From NCBI RefSeq assembly GCF_036345175.1, contig NZ_CP107780.1, positions 8,184,001-8,248,000 on the forward strand: 64,000 nucleotides of DNA. The letters run 5' to 3'. The DNA is from Streptomyces sp. NBC_00576. GTDB taxonomy: Bacteria > Actinomycetota > Actinomycetes > Streptomycetales > Streptomycetaceae. Positions 33,286 through 42,016 of the stretch are shown in pieces; the first letter of the stretch is position 1, and each line of letters starts with the position of its first letter. Made by a program: the position numbers and the translations under genes. The notes beneath the pieces were generated by a model. The model made no database searches and was not told where the DNA came from. It saw only the letters and a program-made list of their open reading frames with translations.

Positions 33286-33801
33286 TCAGCCGAACCGCCA
33301 GCGCGTCTGGCTGAACGGCTCCCCCTTACCGAAGCCGAAAACCGTGCGGGGCGCCACCGAAAAGACCAAGGCGTCTCCGGGGCCGTGGTGGAAGAACCCG
33401 TTCCGCACCTCGAAGTGCCAGAAGCTGCCGTACTTGGCCTCCCAGGCCGCGGCCAGCTCACGCAGACGGTCGTCGTCCGACACCCGAACCGCCTCGCCCT
33501 CCACCACCAGGTCGTAGCCCTCGTTCCAGGTGTTGGCGCCGGTCGTCAGCACGACGTGCGGGTTGTCGGCGAGGTTGAGGGCCTTGCGCTCCTCGGGGCC
33601 CGTGCAGAAGTGCAGAGCGCCCTCCGACCAGACCGCGGGCAGCGGCGTGACGTGGGGGCGGCCGTCGGGCCGTACCGTCGAGATCCAGAAGAGCTCGGCC
33701 TCGGCGAGCATCCCCTCCGCGTCGGCCCAGGCGGTCGCCGTGGCGGCGCTGTCGCTGTAGCGGGGGTCGAGGCTGCTCTGCGGCGCAGCGATGTCGGGCA
33801 T
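33286..33801 (-). CDS. Pyridoxamine 5'-phosphate oxidase-like flavin protein
   Basis: 171 aa with a split-barrel FMN-binding fold. The signature is AELFWISTVRPDGRPHVTPLPAVW near the N-terminus, followed by ALHFCTGPEERKALNL and HVVLTTG, as in the PNPOx-like / F420-dependent group of actinobacteria. The C-terminal TRWRFG matches the family's closing strand. It may use FMN or F420; an F420-reductase gene lies 27 kb away but no direct link can be drawn. The true pdxH function is unlikely, as the substrate residues differ. ATG 33801 opens a probable two-gene transcript with the VOC gene and is divergent from glnE with 182 bp between. Confidence 0.85.
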   Translation of the reverse strand: MPDIAAPQSSLDPRYSDSAATATAWADAEGMLAEAELFWISTVRPDGRPHVTPLPAVWSEGALHFCTGPEERKALNLADNPHVVLTTGANTWNEGYDLVVEGEAVRVSDDDRLRELAAAWEAKYGSFWHFEVRNGFFHHGPGDALVFSVAPRTVFGFGKGEPFSQTRWRFG

Positions 33802-33983
33802 GGGACGGCCTCCTCGATGTCGGTGATCCCGTCGAAGTGTCGAAGTGCAGACCTCGTACCGCGGCGGAAATCATCGGTCCGACCAGTGAACATCGCTTCG
33901 ATCCGTCCGGCGCTTCCCACGGACTCTCCGGTTAGGCTCGTGCCCGTACGACCTTGATCCGATGGTCCGACGGGAGGCCCAGG

Positions 33984-36900
33984 ATGATGGCGCCGGGGCG
34001 CAGGAGCAGTACCTTCACGCGGCTGCTGCGGCACGGCTTCACCGATCCCTCCGCCGCCGAGCGGCTCCTCGACAGCGCCGAGCTGGCGCCCCTGCGGGAC
34101 GACCCGGTGCTGCTGAACGCGCTGGGCGCGACCGCAGACCCGGATCTCGCGCTGCTCGGGCTCGTCAGGCTCGCCGAGGCGCAGGACGGCCGCACCGCCC
34201 ACCACGAGCTGCTCGACACGGTGATAGCGGCCAAACCGCTGCGCGACCGGCTGCTCGGGGTGCTCGGCGCCTCCGCCGCCCTCGGCGACCATCTGATCCG
34301 GCATCCCCGCGACTGGCAGGCCCTCGCCATGTACGAGCCCCGGGATCTCCATCCCGGGGTGGAGGAGTTCGAGCGAGGGCTCGCCGAGGCCAACGACCCC
34401 GTGTCGCTGCGCGTCGCCTACCGGCGCTGCCTGCTGTCCATCGCCGCCCGCGACGTGTGCGGCACCACCGACCTCGCCGAGACCGCCGCCGAGCTGGCCG
34501 ACCTCGCCACCGCGACCCTGCGCGCCGCTCTCGCCATCGCCCGTATCGCCGCGCCCGAGGATGCCGCACTGTGCCGGCTCGCCGTCATCGCGATGGGCAA
34601 GTGCGGTGGTCACGAGCTCAATTACGTGTCCGACGTCGATGTCATCTTCGTCGGCGAGGCGGTCGACGGCGCCGATGAAGGGAAGGCTCTGCAGGCCGCC
34701 ACCCGGCTCGCCTCGCACCTCATGCGGATCTGCTCCGAGACCACCATCGAGGGGAGCATCTGGCCCGTCGACGCCAATCTGCGCCCCGAGGGCCGCAACG
34801 GGCCGCTGGTGCGCACCCTCAGCAGCCATCGCGCCTACTACCAGCGCTGGGCCAAGACCTGGGAGTTCCAGGCCCTGTTGAAGGCCCGCCCGGTCGCCGG
34901 TGACGTCGAGCTGGGGGAGGAGTACGTCGCCGCGCTCGCCCCCCTCGTGTGGCACGCCGCCGAGCGCGACAACTTCGTCGTCGACGTGCAGAAGATGCGC
35001 CGCCGCGTTGTCGAGAACATTCCCCTCGCCGAGGTGGAGAGGGAACTGAAACTCGGGCCGGGCGGCCTGCGGGACGTCGAATTCGCTGTGCAGCTGCTCC
35101 AGTTGGTGCACGGGCGGGCCGACACCTCCCTGCGCAGCGGGACCACCCTGGACGCGCTCAGCGCTCTCGCCGCCGGCGGGTACGTCGGGCGCTCGGATGC
35201 CGTGCAGCTCGACGACGCCTATCGGTTCCTGCGGTCCATGGAGCACCGGATCCAGCTGTTCCGGCTGCGGCGCACCCACCTCGTCCCCGAGGACGACGCT
35301 GATCTGCGGCGCATCGGACGGTCGCTCGGGCTGCGCACCGATCCCGTCGCCGAGCTGAACCGGGAGTGGAAGCGGCACGCGTCCGTCGTACGACGGCTGC
35401 ACGAGAAGCTCTTCTACCGGCCGCTGCTCGACGCCGTCGCCCAACTCGCCCCAGGCGAGACCAGGTTGAGCACGGTTGCGGCCCGGGAACGGCTGGTGGC
35501 GCTCGGGTACGCCGATCCGGCCGCCGCGCTCAGGCACCTGGAGGCGCTGGCCAGCGGGGTGAGCCGGAAGGCGGCCATCCAACGGACGCTGCTGCCCGTC
35601 CTGTTGGGCTGGTTCGCCGACTCCGCCAATCCGGACGCCGGGCTGCTCAACTTCCGCAAGGTGTCGGACGCGCTGGGCCGAACCCCTTGGTATCTACGGC
35701 TGTTGAGAGACGAGGGGGCCGCCGCCGAGAACCTCGCCCGCGTCCTGTCGGCCGGGCGCCTCGCCCCCGACCTGCTGATGCGGGCCCCGGAGGCCGTCGC
35801 GCTGCTCGGCGACGGCGACGGGGCAGGCGGTCTGGAGCCGCGCGCGCGGGACCAGCTGGAGCAGGAGATACTGGCCGCCGTCGGACGCTCCGAGACCGGC
35901 GAACAGGGCGTGTACGCCGCCCGCGGTGTCCGGCGGCGCGAGCTGTTCCGTACGGCCGCCGCCGACATCGTCGGCTCCTACGGCACCGAGCAGTCGCCCG
36001 CCGAGGCCGACCAGGGCGCCCTGGTGGACCGGGTCGGCGGCGCGATCTCCGACCTCACGGCGGCGACCCTGGCCGGCACCCTGCGGGCGGTCGTGCGGGA
36101 CGGGTGGGGGGAGACCCTGCCCACCCGGTTCACGGTGATCGGCATGGGCCGCTTCGGCGGGCACGAACTCGGCTACGGCTCCGACGCCGACGTCCTGTTC
36201 GTACACGAACCCCGGGAGGGCGTCGACGAGCACGAGGCCGCCAAGGCCGCGAACGCCGTCGTCTCCGAGATGCGGCGGCTGCTCCAAGTGCCCAGCGCCG
36301 ACCCGCCGTTGCTGATCGACGCGGATCTGCGCCCCGAGGGCAAGTCGGGGCCGACGGTCCGGACCCTGACGTCGTACGAGGCGTACTACCGTCGCTGGTC
36401 CCTCGTCTGGGAGTCCCAGGCGCTGCTGCGGGCCGAAGTCGTCGCCGGGGACGAGGAGTTGGGCAGCCGTTTCATCGAGCTGATCGCCCCCCTGCGCTAC
36501 CCGGCGGAGGGGCTGGGCGACGACGCGGTGCGCGAGATCCGGCGCCTGAAGGCGCGTATGGAGTCGGAGCGGATGCCTCGCGGCGCCGATCCGACCCTGC
36601 ACACCAAGCTCGGGCGGGGCGGCCTTTCGGACGTGGAGTGGACTGTCCAGTTGCTGCAGCTCCAGCACGGGTGGGCCGAACCCGGGCTGCGGACGACCCG
36701 TACCCGCGAGGCCCTCGCCGCAGCCTGCGCCGCCGAACTGATCTCCGCGGAGGACGCGGCGATACTCGACGAGGCGTGGGTCCTGGCCACCCGGGTGCGC
36801 AACGCGGTGATGCTGGTGCGCGGCCGGGCCGGGGACACCTTCCCCTCGGACGGGCGGGAACTGGGCGCGGTCGGACGGTACCTGGGGTACGGGCCGGGGC

Positions 36901-36992
36901 ATGTCGGCGACATGATCGACGCGTACCGGCGGACCACCCGGCGGGCCCGTGGTGTCGTGGAGACGCTGTTCTACGGGGCGGCGTCGGTGTAG
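33984..36992 (+). CDS. glnE: Glutamine-synthetase adenylyltransferase/adenylyl-removase
   Basis: A 1002-aa bifunctional enzyme that adenylylates and de-adenylylates GlnA (GSI) in response to nitrogen state. It has two nucleotidyltransferase domains: the first (about 140-460) with GKCGGHELNYVSDVDVIF near 205-222, normally the adenylyl-removase, and the second (about 640-1000) with GMGRFGGHELGYGSDADVLF near 720-739, the transferase. Both retain the GG...DxD residues, so both activities should be intact. ATG at 33984 (or 33987) is chosen with GGGAGG at 33972-33977; a TTG at 33954 would extend the frame. It lies 1.3 kb from glnA2, a neighbourhood conserved in Streptomyces. Confidence 0.96.
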   Translation: MMAPGRRSSTFTRLLRHGFTDPSAAERLLDSAELAPLRDDPVLLNALGATADPDLALLGLVRLAEAQDGRTAHHELLDTVIAAKPLRDRLLGVLGASAALGDHLIRHPRDWQALAMYEPRDLHPGVEEFERGLAEANDPVSLRVAYRRCLLSIAARDVCGTTDLAETAAELADLATATLRAALAIARIAAPEDAALCRLAVIAMGKCGGHELNYVSDVDVIFVGEAVDGADEGKALQAATRLASHLMRICSETTIEGSIWPVDANLRPEGRNGPLVRTLSSHRAYYQRWAKTWEFQALLKARPVAGDVELGEEYVAALAPLVWHAAERDNFVVDVQKMRRRVVENIPLAEVERELKLGPGGLRDVEFAVQLLQLVHGRADTSLRSGTTLDALSALAAGGYVGRSDAVQLDDAYRFLRSMEHRIQLFRLRRTHLVPEDDADLRRIGRSLGLRTDPVAELNREWKRHASVVRRLHEKLFYRPLLDAVAQLAPGETRLSTVAARERLVALGYADPAAALRHLEALASGVSRKAAIQRTLLPVLLGWFADSANPDAGLLNFRKVSDALGRTPWYLRLLRDEGAAAENLARVLSAGRLAPDLLMRAPEAVALLGDGDGAGGLEPRARDQLEQEILAAVGRSETGEQGVYAARGVRRRELFRTAAADIVGSYGTEQSPAEADQGALVDRVGGAISDLTAATLAGTLRAVVRDGWGETLPTRFTVIGMGRFGGHELGYGSDADVLFVHEPREGVDEHEAAKAANAVVSEMRRLLQVPSADPPLLIDADLRPEGKSGPTVRTLTSYEAYYRRWSLVWESQALLRAEVVAGDEELGSRFIELIAPLRYPAEGLGDDAVREIRRLKARMESERMPRGADPTLHTKLGRGGLSDVEWTVQLLQLQHGWAEPGLRTTRTREALAAACAAELISAEDAAILDEAWVLATRVRNAVMLVRGRAGDTFPSDGRELGAVGRYLGYGPGHVGDMIDAYRRTTRRARGVVETLFYGAASV

Positions 36993-37041
36993 AAACCCGG
37001 GCCCGGCCCGGCTCCCCGTCGGGCCCAGGCCCTGGTCGTGC

Positions 37042-37923
37042 CTATGGCTTGACCGGGAGCAGTGGGCCGCCCTGCCCCCGCACCGGGACCAGTTTCGGGA
37101 GGGCGTACGGGAGCTTGCCGTACCAGAGGCGGGCGACCATGAAGCCGAAGGCCAGGCACATGAGGCCGCCGACCGCGTCCAGCCAGAAGTGGTTGGCCGT
37201 GGCGACGATCACCAGCAGGGTGGCCATCGGGTAGAGGAGCCCGAGAACGCGTACCCACGGGACGCTGGCCAGGGCGAAGATCGTCAGGCCGCACCACGTG
37301 GACCAGCCGATGTGCATCGACGGCATCGCCGCGTACTGGTTCGACATGTGCTTGAGGTCGCCGGAGGCCATCGAACCCCAGGTGTGGTGGACCATCACCG
37401 TGTCGACGAAGTCGCCGCCGTTCATCAGACGGGGCGGGGCCAGCGGATACAGGTAGTAACCGACCAGAGCCACTGCCGTGGTCGCGAAAAGGGTCAGACG
37501 CGTCGCCGCGTAACGCCCGGGATGACTACGGTACAGCCACACCAGGACACCGAGAGTGACGATGAAGTGCAGCGTGGCGTAGTAGTAGTTCATGCCCACG
37601 ATCAGCCAAGTCACCGAGTTGATCGAGTGGTTGACCGACTCCTCGACGGCGATGCCCAGGCTGTGCTCGGTCTTCCAGAGCCAGTCCGCGTTGCGCAGCG
37701 CCTCGGCCTTCTGCTCCGGCACGGCGTTGCGGATCAGCGAGTACGTCCAGTAACTGATCGCGATCAGAAGGATTTCGAACCACAGCCGTGGCCGGCGCGG
37801 AGCGCGCACTCGGCGCAGGAGTCCCTTGGCCACGCGGCCGTTCCCCTCCGCCGTCTCGTCCATGACGGAGTGCGGTGCGGCCCGCTCGTGGCCTTCCCTT
37901 GTCGTCACGGTCGTTTCACCCAT
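37042..37923 (-). CDS. PAP2-family membrane phosphatase/phospholipid transferase
   Basis: 293 aa with six hydrophobic segments. The PAP2 motif appears as AMPSMHIGW and NHFWLDAVGG with the conserved His and Asp, fitting the PAP2_3 group related to inositol-phosphorylceramide synthases and phosphatidylinositol-type transferases; the first motif Lys/Arg-rich box is weak. Substrates of such actinobacterial proteins are mostly unknown lipids; a cell-envelope role is likely. ATG at 37923 (MGETTVTT) or GTG at 37929 can start it. The hydrophilic N-terminus of about 45 residues is basic. It lies just after glnE on the opposite strand. Confidence 0.88.
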   Translation of the reverse strand: MGETTVTTREGHERAAPHSVMDETAEGNGRVAKGLLRRVRAPRRPRLWFEILLIAISYWTYSLIRNAVPEQKAEALRNADWLWKTEHSLGIAVEESVNHSINSVTWLIVGMNYYYATLHFIVTLGVLVWLYRSHPGRYAATRLTLFATTAVALVGYYLYPLAPPRLMNGGDFVDTVMVHHTWGSMASGDLKHMSNQYAAMPSMHIGWSTWCGLTIFALASVPWVRVLGLLYPMATLLVIVATANHFWLDAVGGLMCLAFGFMVARLWYGKLPYALPKLVPVRGQGGPLLPVKP

Positions 37924-38055
37924 GGACACAGAGTCTGCCAGATACGGTCCCCTCCCAGATCATCCCCTGGTCCTGTCCGACCCGCACGTCCTACGGTGGG
38001 GACAGGCGGCCCGGACTACTACCGGAGCACTGTGCGAAGCGGGGCATTCTCCACC

Positions 38056-39210
38056 CTAGGAACGAGTACGTTCCCCAGGGGCCGAGGCTGTCGACCCCCT
38101 GACCACCAGTTCCGGCATGAACACGAACTCGCTGTGCGGGGCCGGCGTACCGCCGATCTCCTCAAGGAGGGTGCGTACGGCGGCCTGGCCCATCGCCGGG
38201 ACCGGTTTGCGGACCGTGGTGAGGGGCGGGTCGGTGAAGGCGATCAGGGGGGAGTCGTCGAAACCCACGACCGAGACGTCCCGGGGGACCTCCAGGCCGC
38301 GCTGCCGGGCCGCCCGTATCGCGCCCAGCGCCATCATGTCGCTCGCGCACACGATCGCCGTGCAGTCACGGTCGATGAGCGCCATGGCCGCCGCCTGGCC
38401 GCCCTCCAGGGTGTACAGCGAGTGCTGGACGAACCGCGTCTCGACGTCCTGTGCCGTCAGGCCCAGCAGATCCTGCATCGTCCGGACGAAACCCTCGATC
38501 TTGCGCTGCACCGGCACGAAACGCTTCGGGCCGAGGGCCAGTCCGATGTGGGTGTGGCCGAGGGAGACGAGATGTGTGACCGCGAGGTGCATCGCCGCGC
38601 GGTCGTCGGGGGAGATGAACGGCGCCTGCACCTTGGGGGAGAAGCCGTCCACGAGGACGAACGGCACGCCCTGGGCGCGCAGTTGCTCGTAGCGCTGCAT
38701 GTCGGCGGAGGTGTCCGCGTGCAGGCCGGAGACGAAGATGATGCCGGCCACGCCCCGGTCGACGAGCATCTCCGTCAGCTCGTCCTCCGTGGAGCCGCCG
38801 GGCGTCTGGGTGGCCAGGACCGGGGTGTAGCCCTGCCGGGTCAGGGCCTGGCCTATGACCTGTGCCAGGGCCGGGAAGATGGGGTTCTCGAGCTCCGGGG
38901 TGATGAGGCCCACCAGGCCCTCGCTGCGCTGGCGCAGCCGGACCGGGCGCTCGTAGCCCAGTACGTCGAGGGCGGCGAGCACGGTCTGGCGGGTGGTGGC
39001 GGCGACGCCCGGTTTCCCGTTCAGGACCCGGCTGACTGTCGCTTCGCTCACCCCCGCCTGAGCGGCGATGTCGGCAAGCCGTGTGGTCACAGGGCTGGAC
39101 TGTACCGGCCGGCCCTCGCCTTGCCCACCGAACGGACGCCGGGCACGGGCCGTGGAACGGCCCACCGGACGACCGGGACGGCCGCTCGCCGCTGCGGGTT
39201 GCTGCGTCAT
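38056..39210 (-). CDS. malR: MalR: LacI-family repressor of maltose/starch genes
   Basis: A 384-aa LacI-type regulator. The helix-turn-helix TTRLADIAAQAGVSEATVSRVLNG starts near residue 42, followed by the PBP-like effector domain (GLVGLITPELENPIFPALAQ through FDDSPLIAFTDPPLTTVRKP). The N-terminal tail of about 40 residues rich in Pro, Gly and Arg is longer than usual; ATG 39210 has a good GAGGGAG, while a GTG at 39090 right before the HTH lacks one, so the longer form is called. In S. coelicolor and S. lividans the homologue (MalR/Reg1) represses malEFG and amylases via CTTGC-type sites. It is divergent from malE, whose promoter region carries such sites. Confidence 0.94.
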   Translation of the reverse strand: MTQQPAAASGRPGRPVGRSTARARRPFGGQGEGRPVQSSPVTTRLADIAAQAGVSEATVSRVLNGKPGVAATTRQTVLAALDVLGYERPVRLRQRSEGLVGLITPELENPIFPALAQVIGQALTRQGYTPVLATQTPGGSTEDELTEMLVDRGVAGIIFVSGLHADTSADMQRYEQLRAQGVPFVLVDGFSPKVQAPFISPDDRAAMHLAVTHLVSLGHTHIGLALGPKRFVPVQRKIEGFVRTMQDLLGLTAQDVETRFVQHSLYTLEGGQAAAMALIDRDCTAIVCASDMMALGAIRAARQRGLEVPRDVSVVGFDDSPLIAFTDPPLTTVRKPVPAMGQAAVRTLLEEIGGTPAPHSEFVFMPELVVRGSTASAPGERTRS

Positions 39211-39289
39211 CGCGCTCCCTCGGGTCTAACACGTGTGCCTTGCGGGTGCCTTGCGGGGTGTCTTGCGCGTGTCTGATGGGGCGTACATG

Positions 39290-39312
39290 GCAAGAGCTTG
39301 CAGAGTCTTGCA
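39290..39312. promoter_or_regulatory. Probable MalR operator, upstream site
   Basis: GGCAAGAGCTTGCAG is followed by AGTCTTGCACA. It offers two CTTGC half-sites about 10 bp apart on one strand and one opposing GCAAG, matching the direct/inverted repeat arrangement described for MalR/Reg1 targets. Confidence 0.6.
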
Positions 39313-39410
39313 CAAGTGTCCCAGATCCCGCTGGACAGTGGGAGAACAGGGGATCAGGCGGTCCTGCGATGGGGATTCCGAGGGTCACGACGCGGTAACT
39401 GTCGTCGGTT

Positions 39411-39431
39411 CTTGCATTTTTTTGCTGCAAG
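39411..39431. promoter_or_regulatory. Probable MalR operator, palindromic site
   Basis: CTTGCA and TGCAAG are perfect inverted repeats separated by nine bases (TTTTTTTGC). The site is 135 bp ahead of the malE start and contains the longest T-run in the region. Confidence 0.7.
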
Positions 39432-39565
39432 GTCTTTCGTCGCGCTTACATGGCTGTTACGTTCACGTCGCCCGGCGGCGGCAACGGCGCGGCCGGCAAG
39501 TCGGCGGAAACGGCGGACGGGCCCGTTCCCGCCAGTACACGGGCTTTCACCCTCAAGGAGAACTC

Positions 39566-40837
39566 ATGCGGCGTGGCATAGCGGCCACCGCGCTGATGGC
39601 GTCTTTCGCCCTCGCGGCGACGGCCTGCGGCGGAAGCGACAGCGGCGACTCGGCCGACGGTCCGGTCACCATCACCTGGTGGGACACCTCCAACGCCACC
39701 AACGAGGCGCCGACGTACCAGGCCCTGGTCAAGGAGTTCGAGGCCGCCAACAAGGACGTCAAGGTCAAGTACGTCAACGTCCCCTTCGACCAGGCGCAGA
39801 ACAAGTTCGACACCGCCGCCGGTGCCTCCGGCGCCCCGGACGTGCTGCGTTCCGAGGTCGGCTGGACCCCCGCCTTCGCCAAGAAGGGCTTCCTGCTGCC
39901 GCTCGACGGCACCGAGGCCCTCACCGACGAGGCCAAGTTCCAGCCCAGCCTGATCGAACAGGCCAAGTACGAAGGCAAGACGTACGGCGCCCCGATCGTC
40001 ACCGACACCCTCGCGCTGGTCTACAACAAGGAACTCTTCGCGAAGGCCGGCCTCACCGAGGCGCCCAAGACCTGGGCCGACCTGAAGACGGCCGCCGCCA
40101 CCATCAAGGACAAGAGCGGCGTCGACGGTTACTGGGGCTCCACCCAGGCCTACTACGCCCAGTCGTTCCTCTACGGCGAGGGCACCGACACCGTCGACGC
40201 CACCGCCAAGAAGATCACCGTCAACTCGGCCGCCGCCAAGAAGGCCTACGGCACCTGGCTCGGCCTCTTCGACGGCAAGGGCCTGCACAAGGCGGACACC
40301 ACCGCCGACGCGTACGCCCATATCCAGGACGCGTTCGTCAACGGCAAGGTCGCCGCGATCGTCCAGGGCCCGTGGGAGATCACCAACTTCTACAAGGGCG
40401 CCGCGTTCAAGGACAAGGCCAACCTCGGCGTCGCCACCGTCCCGGCCGGCTCCACCGGCAAGGCGGGCGCCCCGACCGGCGGCCACAACCTATCCGTGTA
40501 CGCGGGCTCGGACGCCGCGCACCAGAAGGCCGCGCTGAAGTTCGTCAACTTCATGACCTCCGCGAAGTCCCAGACGCAGATCGCCCTGAAGAACTCCACG
40601 CTGCCCACCCGCGACGACGCCTACACCGCCGAGGTCAAGGCCGACCCGGGCCTCGCCGGCTACCAGGGCGTCCTCCCCGCCGCCCAGCCCCGCCCGGCGC
40701 TGCCCGAGTACAGCTCCCTGTGGGCTCCGCTCGACACCGAGCTGGGGCAGATCGCGGGCGGCAAGGAGTCCCTCGACAAGGGCCTCGGCAACGCGGAGAC
40801 CGCGATCGCCAAGCTGGTCCCGGACTTCGGCAAGTGA
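39566..40837 (+). CDS. malE: Maltose/maltodextrin-binding lipoprotein MalE
   Basis: 423 aa. A lipoprotein signal peptide (RRGIAATALMASFALAATAC) has its lipobox cysteine at residue 21, so the mature protein is anchored to the outer face of the membrane. The rest is a family 1 solute-binding protein with VTITWWDTSNATNEAP, YGAPIVTDTLALVYNKELFAKAGL and APTGGHNLSVYAGSDA segments. It delivers maltose and maltodextrins to MalF-MalG. ATG at 39566 follows AAGGAG. An 11-bp unit is tandemly triplicated over the stop codon. The next gene, malF, is 155 bp away across a stem-loop that could reduce downstream expression relative to malE. Confidence 0.94.
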   Translation: MRRGIAATALMASFALAATACGGSDSGDSADGPVTITWWDTSNATNEAPTYQALVKEFEAANKDVKVKYVNVPFDQAQNKFDTAAGASGAPDVLRSEVGWTPAFAKKGFLLPLDGTEALTDEAKFQPSLIEQAKYEGKTYGAPIVTDTLALVYNKELFAKAGLTEAPKTWADLKTAAATIKDKSGVDGYWGSTQAYYAQSFLYGEGTDTVDATAKKITVNSAAAKKAYGTWLGLFDGKGLHKADTTADAYAHIQDAFVNGKVAAIVQGPWEITNFYKGAAFKDKANLGVATVPAGSTGKAGAPTGGHNLSVYAGSDAAHQKAALKFVNFMTSAKSQTQIALKNSTLPTRDDAYTAEVKADPGLAGYQGVLPAAQPRPALPEYSSLWAPLDTELGQIAGGKESLDKGLGNAETAIAKLVPDFGK

Positions 40838-40861
40838 TCGGCAAGTGATCGGCCAGTGACC
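40829..40861. repeat. Three tandem 11-bp units across the malE stop
   Basis: GGCAAGTGATC occurs twice (40829-40839 and 40840-40850), then as GGCCAGTGACC (40851-40861). The malE stop TGA is within the first unit, and each unit repeats a TGA. This is a second case in the window of a tandem duplication over a stop codon, after glnA2. Confidence 0.8.
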
Positions 40862-40868
40862 CCGAACG

Positions 40869-40913
40869 GCCGTCGGAACTGCCCAGTTGGACTCGGGGGA
40901 CAGTTCCGGCGGT
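40869..40913 (+). terminator. Attenuator-like stem-loop between malE and malF
   Basis: Arms 40869-40881 and 40901-40913 pair over 13 bp with two G-U pairs (CGGAACTG/CAGTTCCG in the core), with a 19-base loop. Partial termination or mRNA protection here would explain the usual excess of binding protein over permeases. Confidence 0.6.
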
Positions 40914-40992
40914 CATCGGCCCTTCGCGGCCGGTACCCCTTGGTCTCCCAGGCGTCCTCGGACTTCCTGATCCTCCAGAAGGTGTCGAACCC

Positions 40993-41997
40993 ATGACAGT
41001 CGCCATCGACCGCGCGACCGGCAAACGCCGGGGCGAGCCCGGGCAGCGCCCCGGACGGCTCGATCGCCTCAAGCACGCCTACCAGAAGTACTGGTACGCG
41101 TACGCGATGATCGCCCCCGTGGTCGTCGTACTCGGCGGACTCGTGCTCTACCCGCTCGTGCGCGGCCTCTACCTCACGCTCACGGACGCCAACAGCCTCA
41201 ACTCGGCCCGCACGATCGGCGTCAACCACATCGACGCCACCTACAAGTTCATCGGCTTCGACAACTACGCCGACATCCTGTGGGGCGACACCGCGTACGA
41301 CCGTTTCTGGGCGCACTTCATCTGGACGATCGTCTGGACCGCGCTCTGCGTGGCCCTGCACTACTGCATCGGTCTCGGCCTCGCGCTCCTCCTCAACCAG
41401 AAGCTGCGCGGGCGCACCTTCTACCGGCTGATCCTGGTCCTGCCGTGGGCCGTTCCCACCTTCGTCACCGTGTTCGGCTGGCGGTTCATGCTCGCCGACG
41501 GCGGCATCATCAACACGATGCTCGACGCCGTGCACCTGCCGTCACCGCTGTGGCTGGAGGACACCTTCTGGCAGCGGTTCGCCGCGATCATGGTCAACAC
41601 GTGGTGCGGGGTGCCGTTCATGATGGTCTCGCTGCTCGGCGGCCTCCAGTCGATCGACTCCACGCTGTACGAGGCCGCCGAGATGGACGGCGCGAGCGCC
41701 TGGCAGCAGTTCCGGTACGTCACCCTGCCGGGCCTGCGCTCCGTCAGCTCGACCGTCGTACTCCTCGGCATCATCTGGACGTTCAACCAGTTCGCCGTGA
41801 TCTTCCTGCTGTTCGGCAACACCGCCCCGGACGCGCAGATCCTCGTCACCTGGGCCTACTACCTCGGCTTCGGCCAACAGCCGCGCGACTTCGCGCAGTC
41901 GGCGGCCTACGGCATGCTGCTGCTGGCCATCCTGATCGTGTTCACCTCCTTCTACCGCCGCTGGCTGAACCGCAATGACCAGCAGCTCGCGATCTGA
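40993..41997 (+). CDS. malF: Maltodextrin ABC transporter permease MalF
   Basis: 334 aa with six transmembrane segments. The EAA loop EAAEMDGASAWQQFRYVTLP, which docks to the ATPase, is in the last third. The N-terminus is basic and cytoplasmic (MTVAIDRATGKRRGEPGQ); the periplasmic P2 domain of enteric MalF is absent, as in other Gram-positive homologues. It forms the channel with MalG. There is no MalK in the cluster: Streptomyces use the shared ATPase MsiK encoded elsewhere. ATG at 40993 lies 155 bp after malE; malG begins 19 bp downstream of this stop. Confidence 0.94.
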   Translation: MTVAIDRATGKRRGEPGQRPGRLDRLKHAYQKYWYAYAMIAPVVVVLGGLVLYPLVRGLYLTLTDANSLNSARTIGVNHIDATYKFIGFDNYADILWGDTAYDRFWAHFIWTIVWTALCVALHYCIGLGLALLLNQKLRGRTFYRLILVLPWAVPTFVTVFGWRFMLADGGIINTMLDAVHLPSPLWLEDTFWQRFAAIMVNTWCGVPFMMVSLLGGLQSIDSTLYEAAEMDGASAWQQFRYVTLPGLRSVSSTVVLLGIIWTFNQFAVIFLLFGNTAPDAQILVTWAYYLGFGQQPRDFAQSAAYGMLLLAILIVFTSFYRRWLNRNDQQLAI

Positions 41998-42016
41998 GGC
42001 AGGAGCTTCCGTACCC

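Larger units (their letters stand above)
39211..39565. promoter_or_regulatory. malR-malE divergent control region
   Basis: The 355-bp gap contains the malE promoter and several CTTGC motifs on both strands (near 39249, 39262, 39297, 39307, 39411, and GCAAG copies near 39291 and 39427). No gene is present. The AAGGAG at 39555-39560 is the malE ribosome binding site. Confidence 0.75.
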
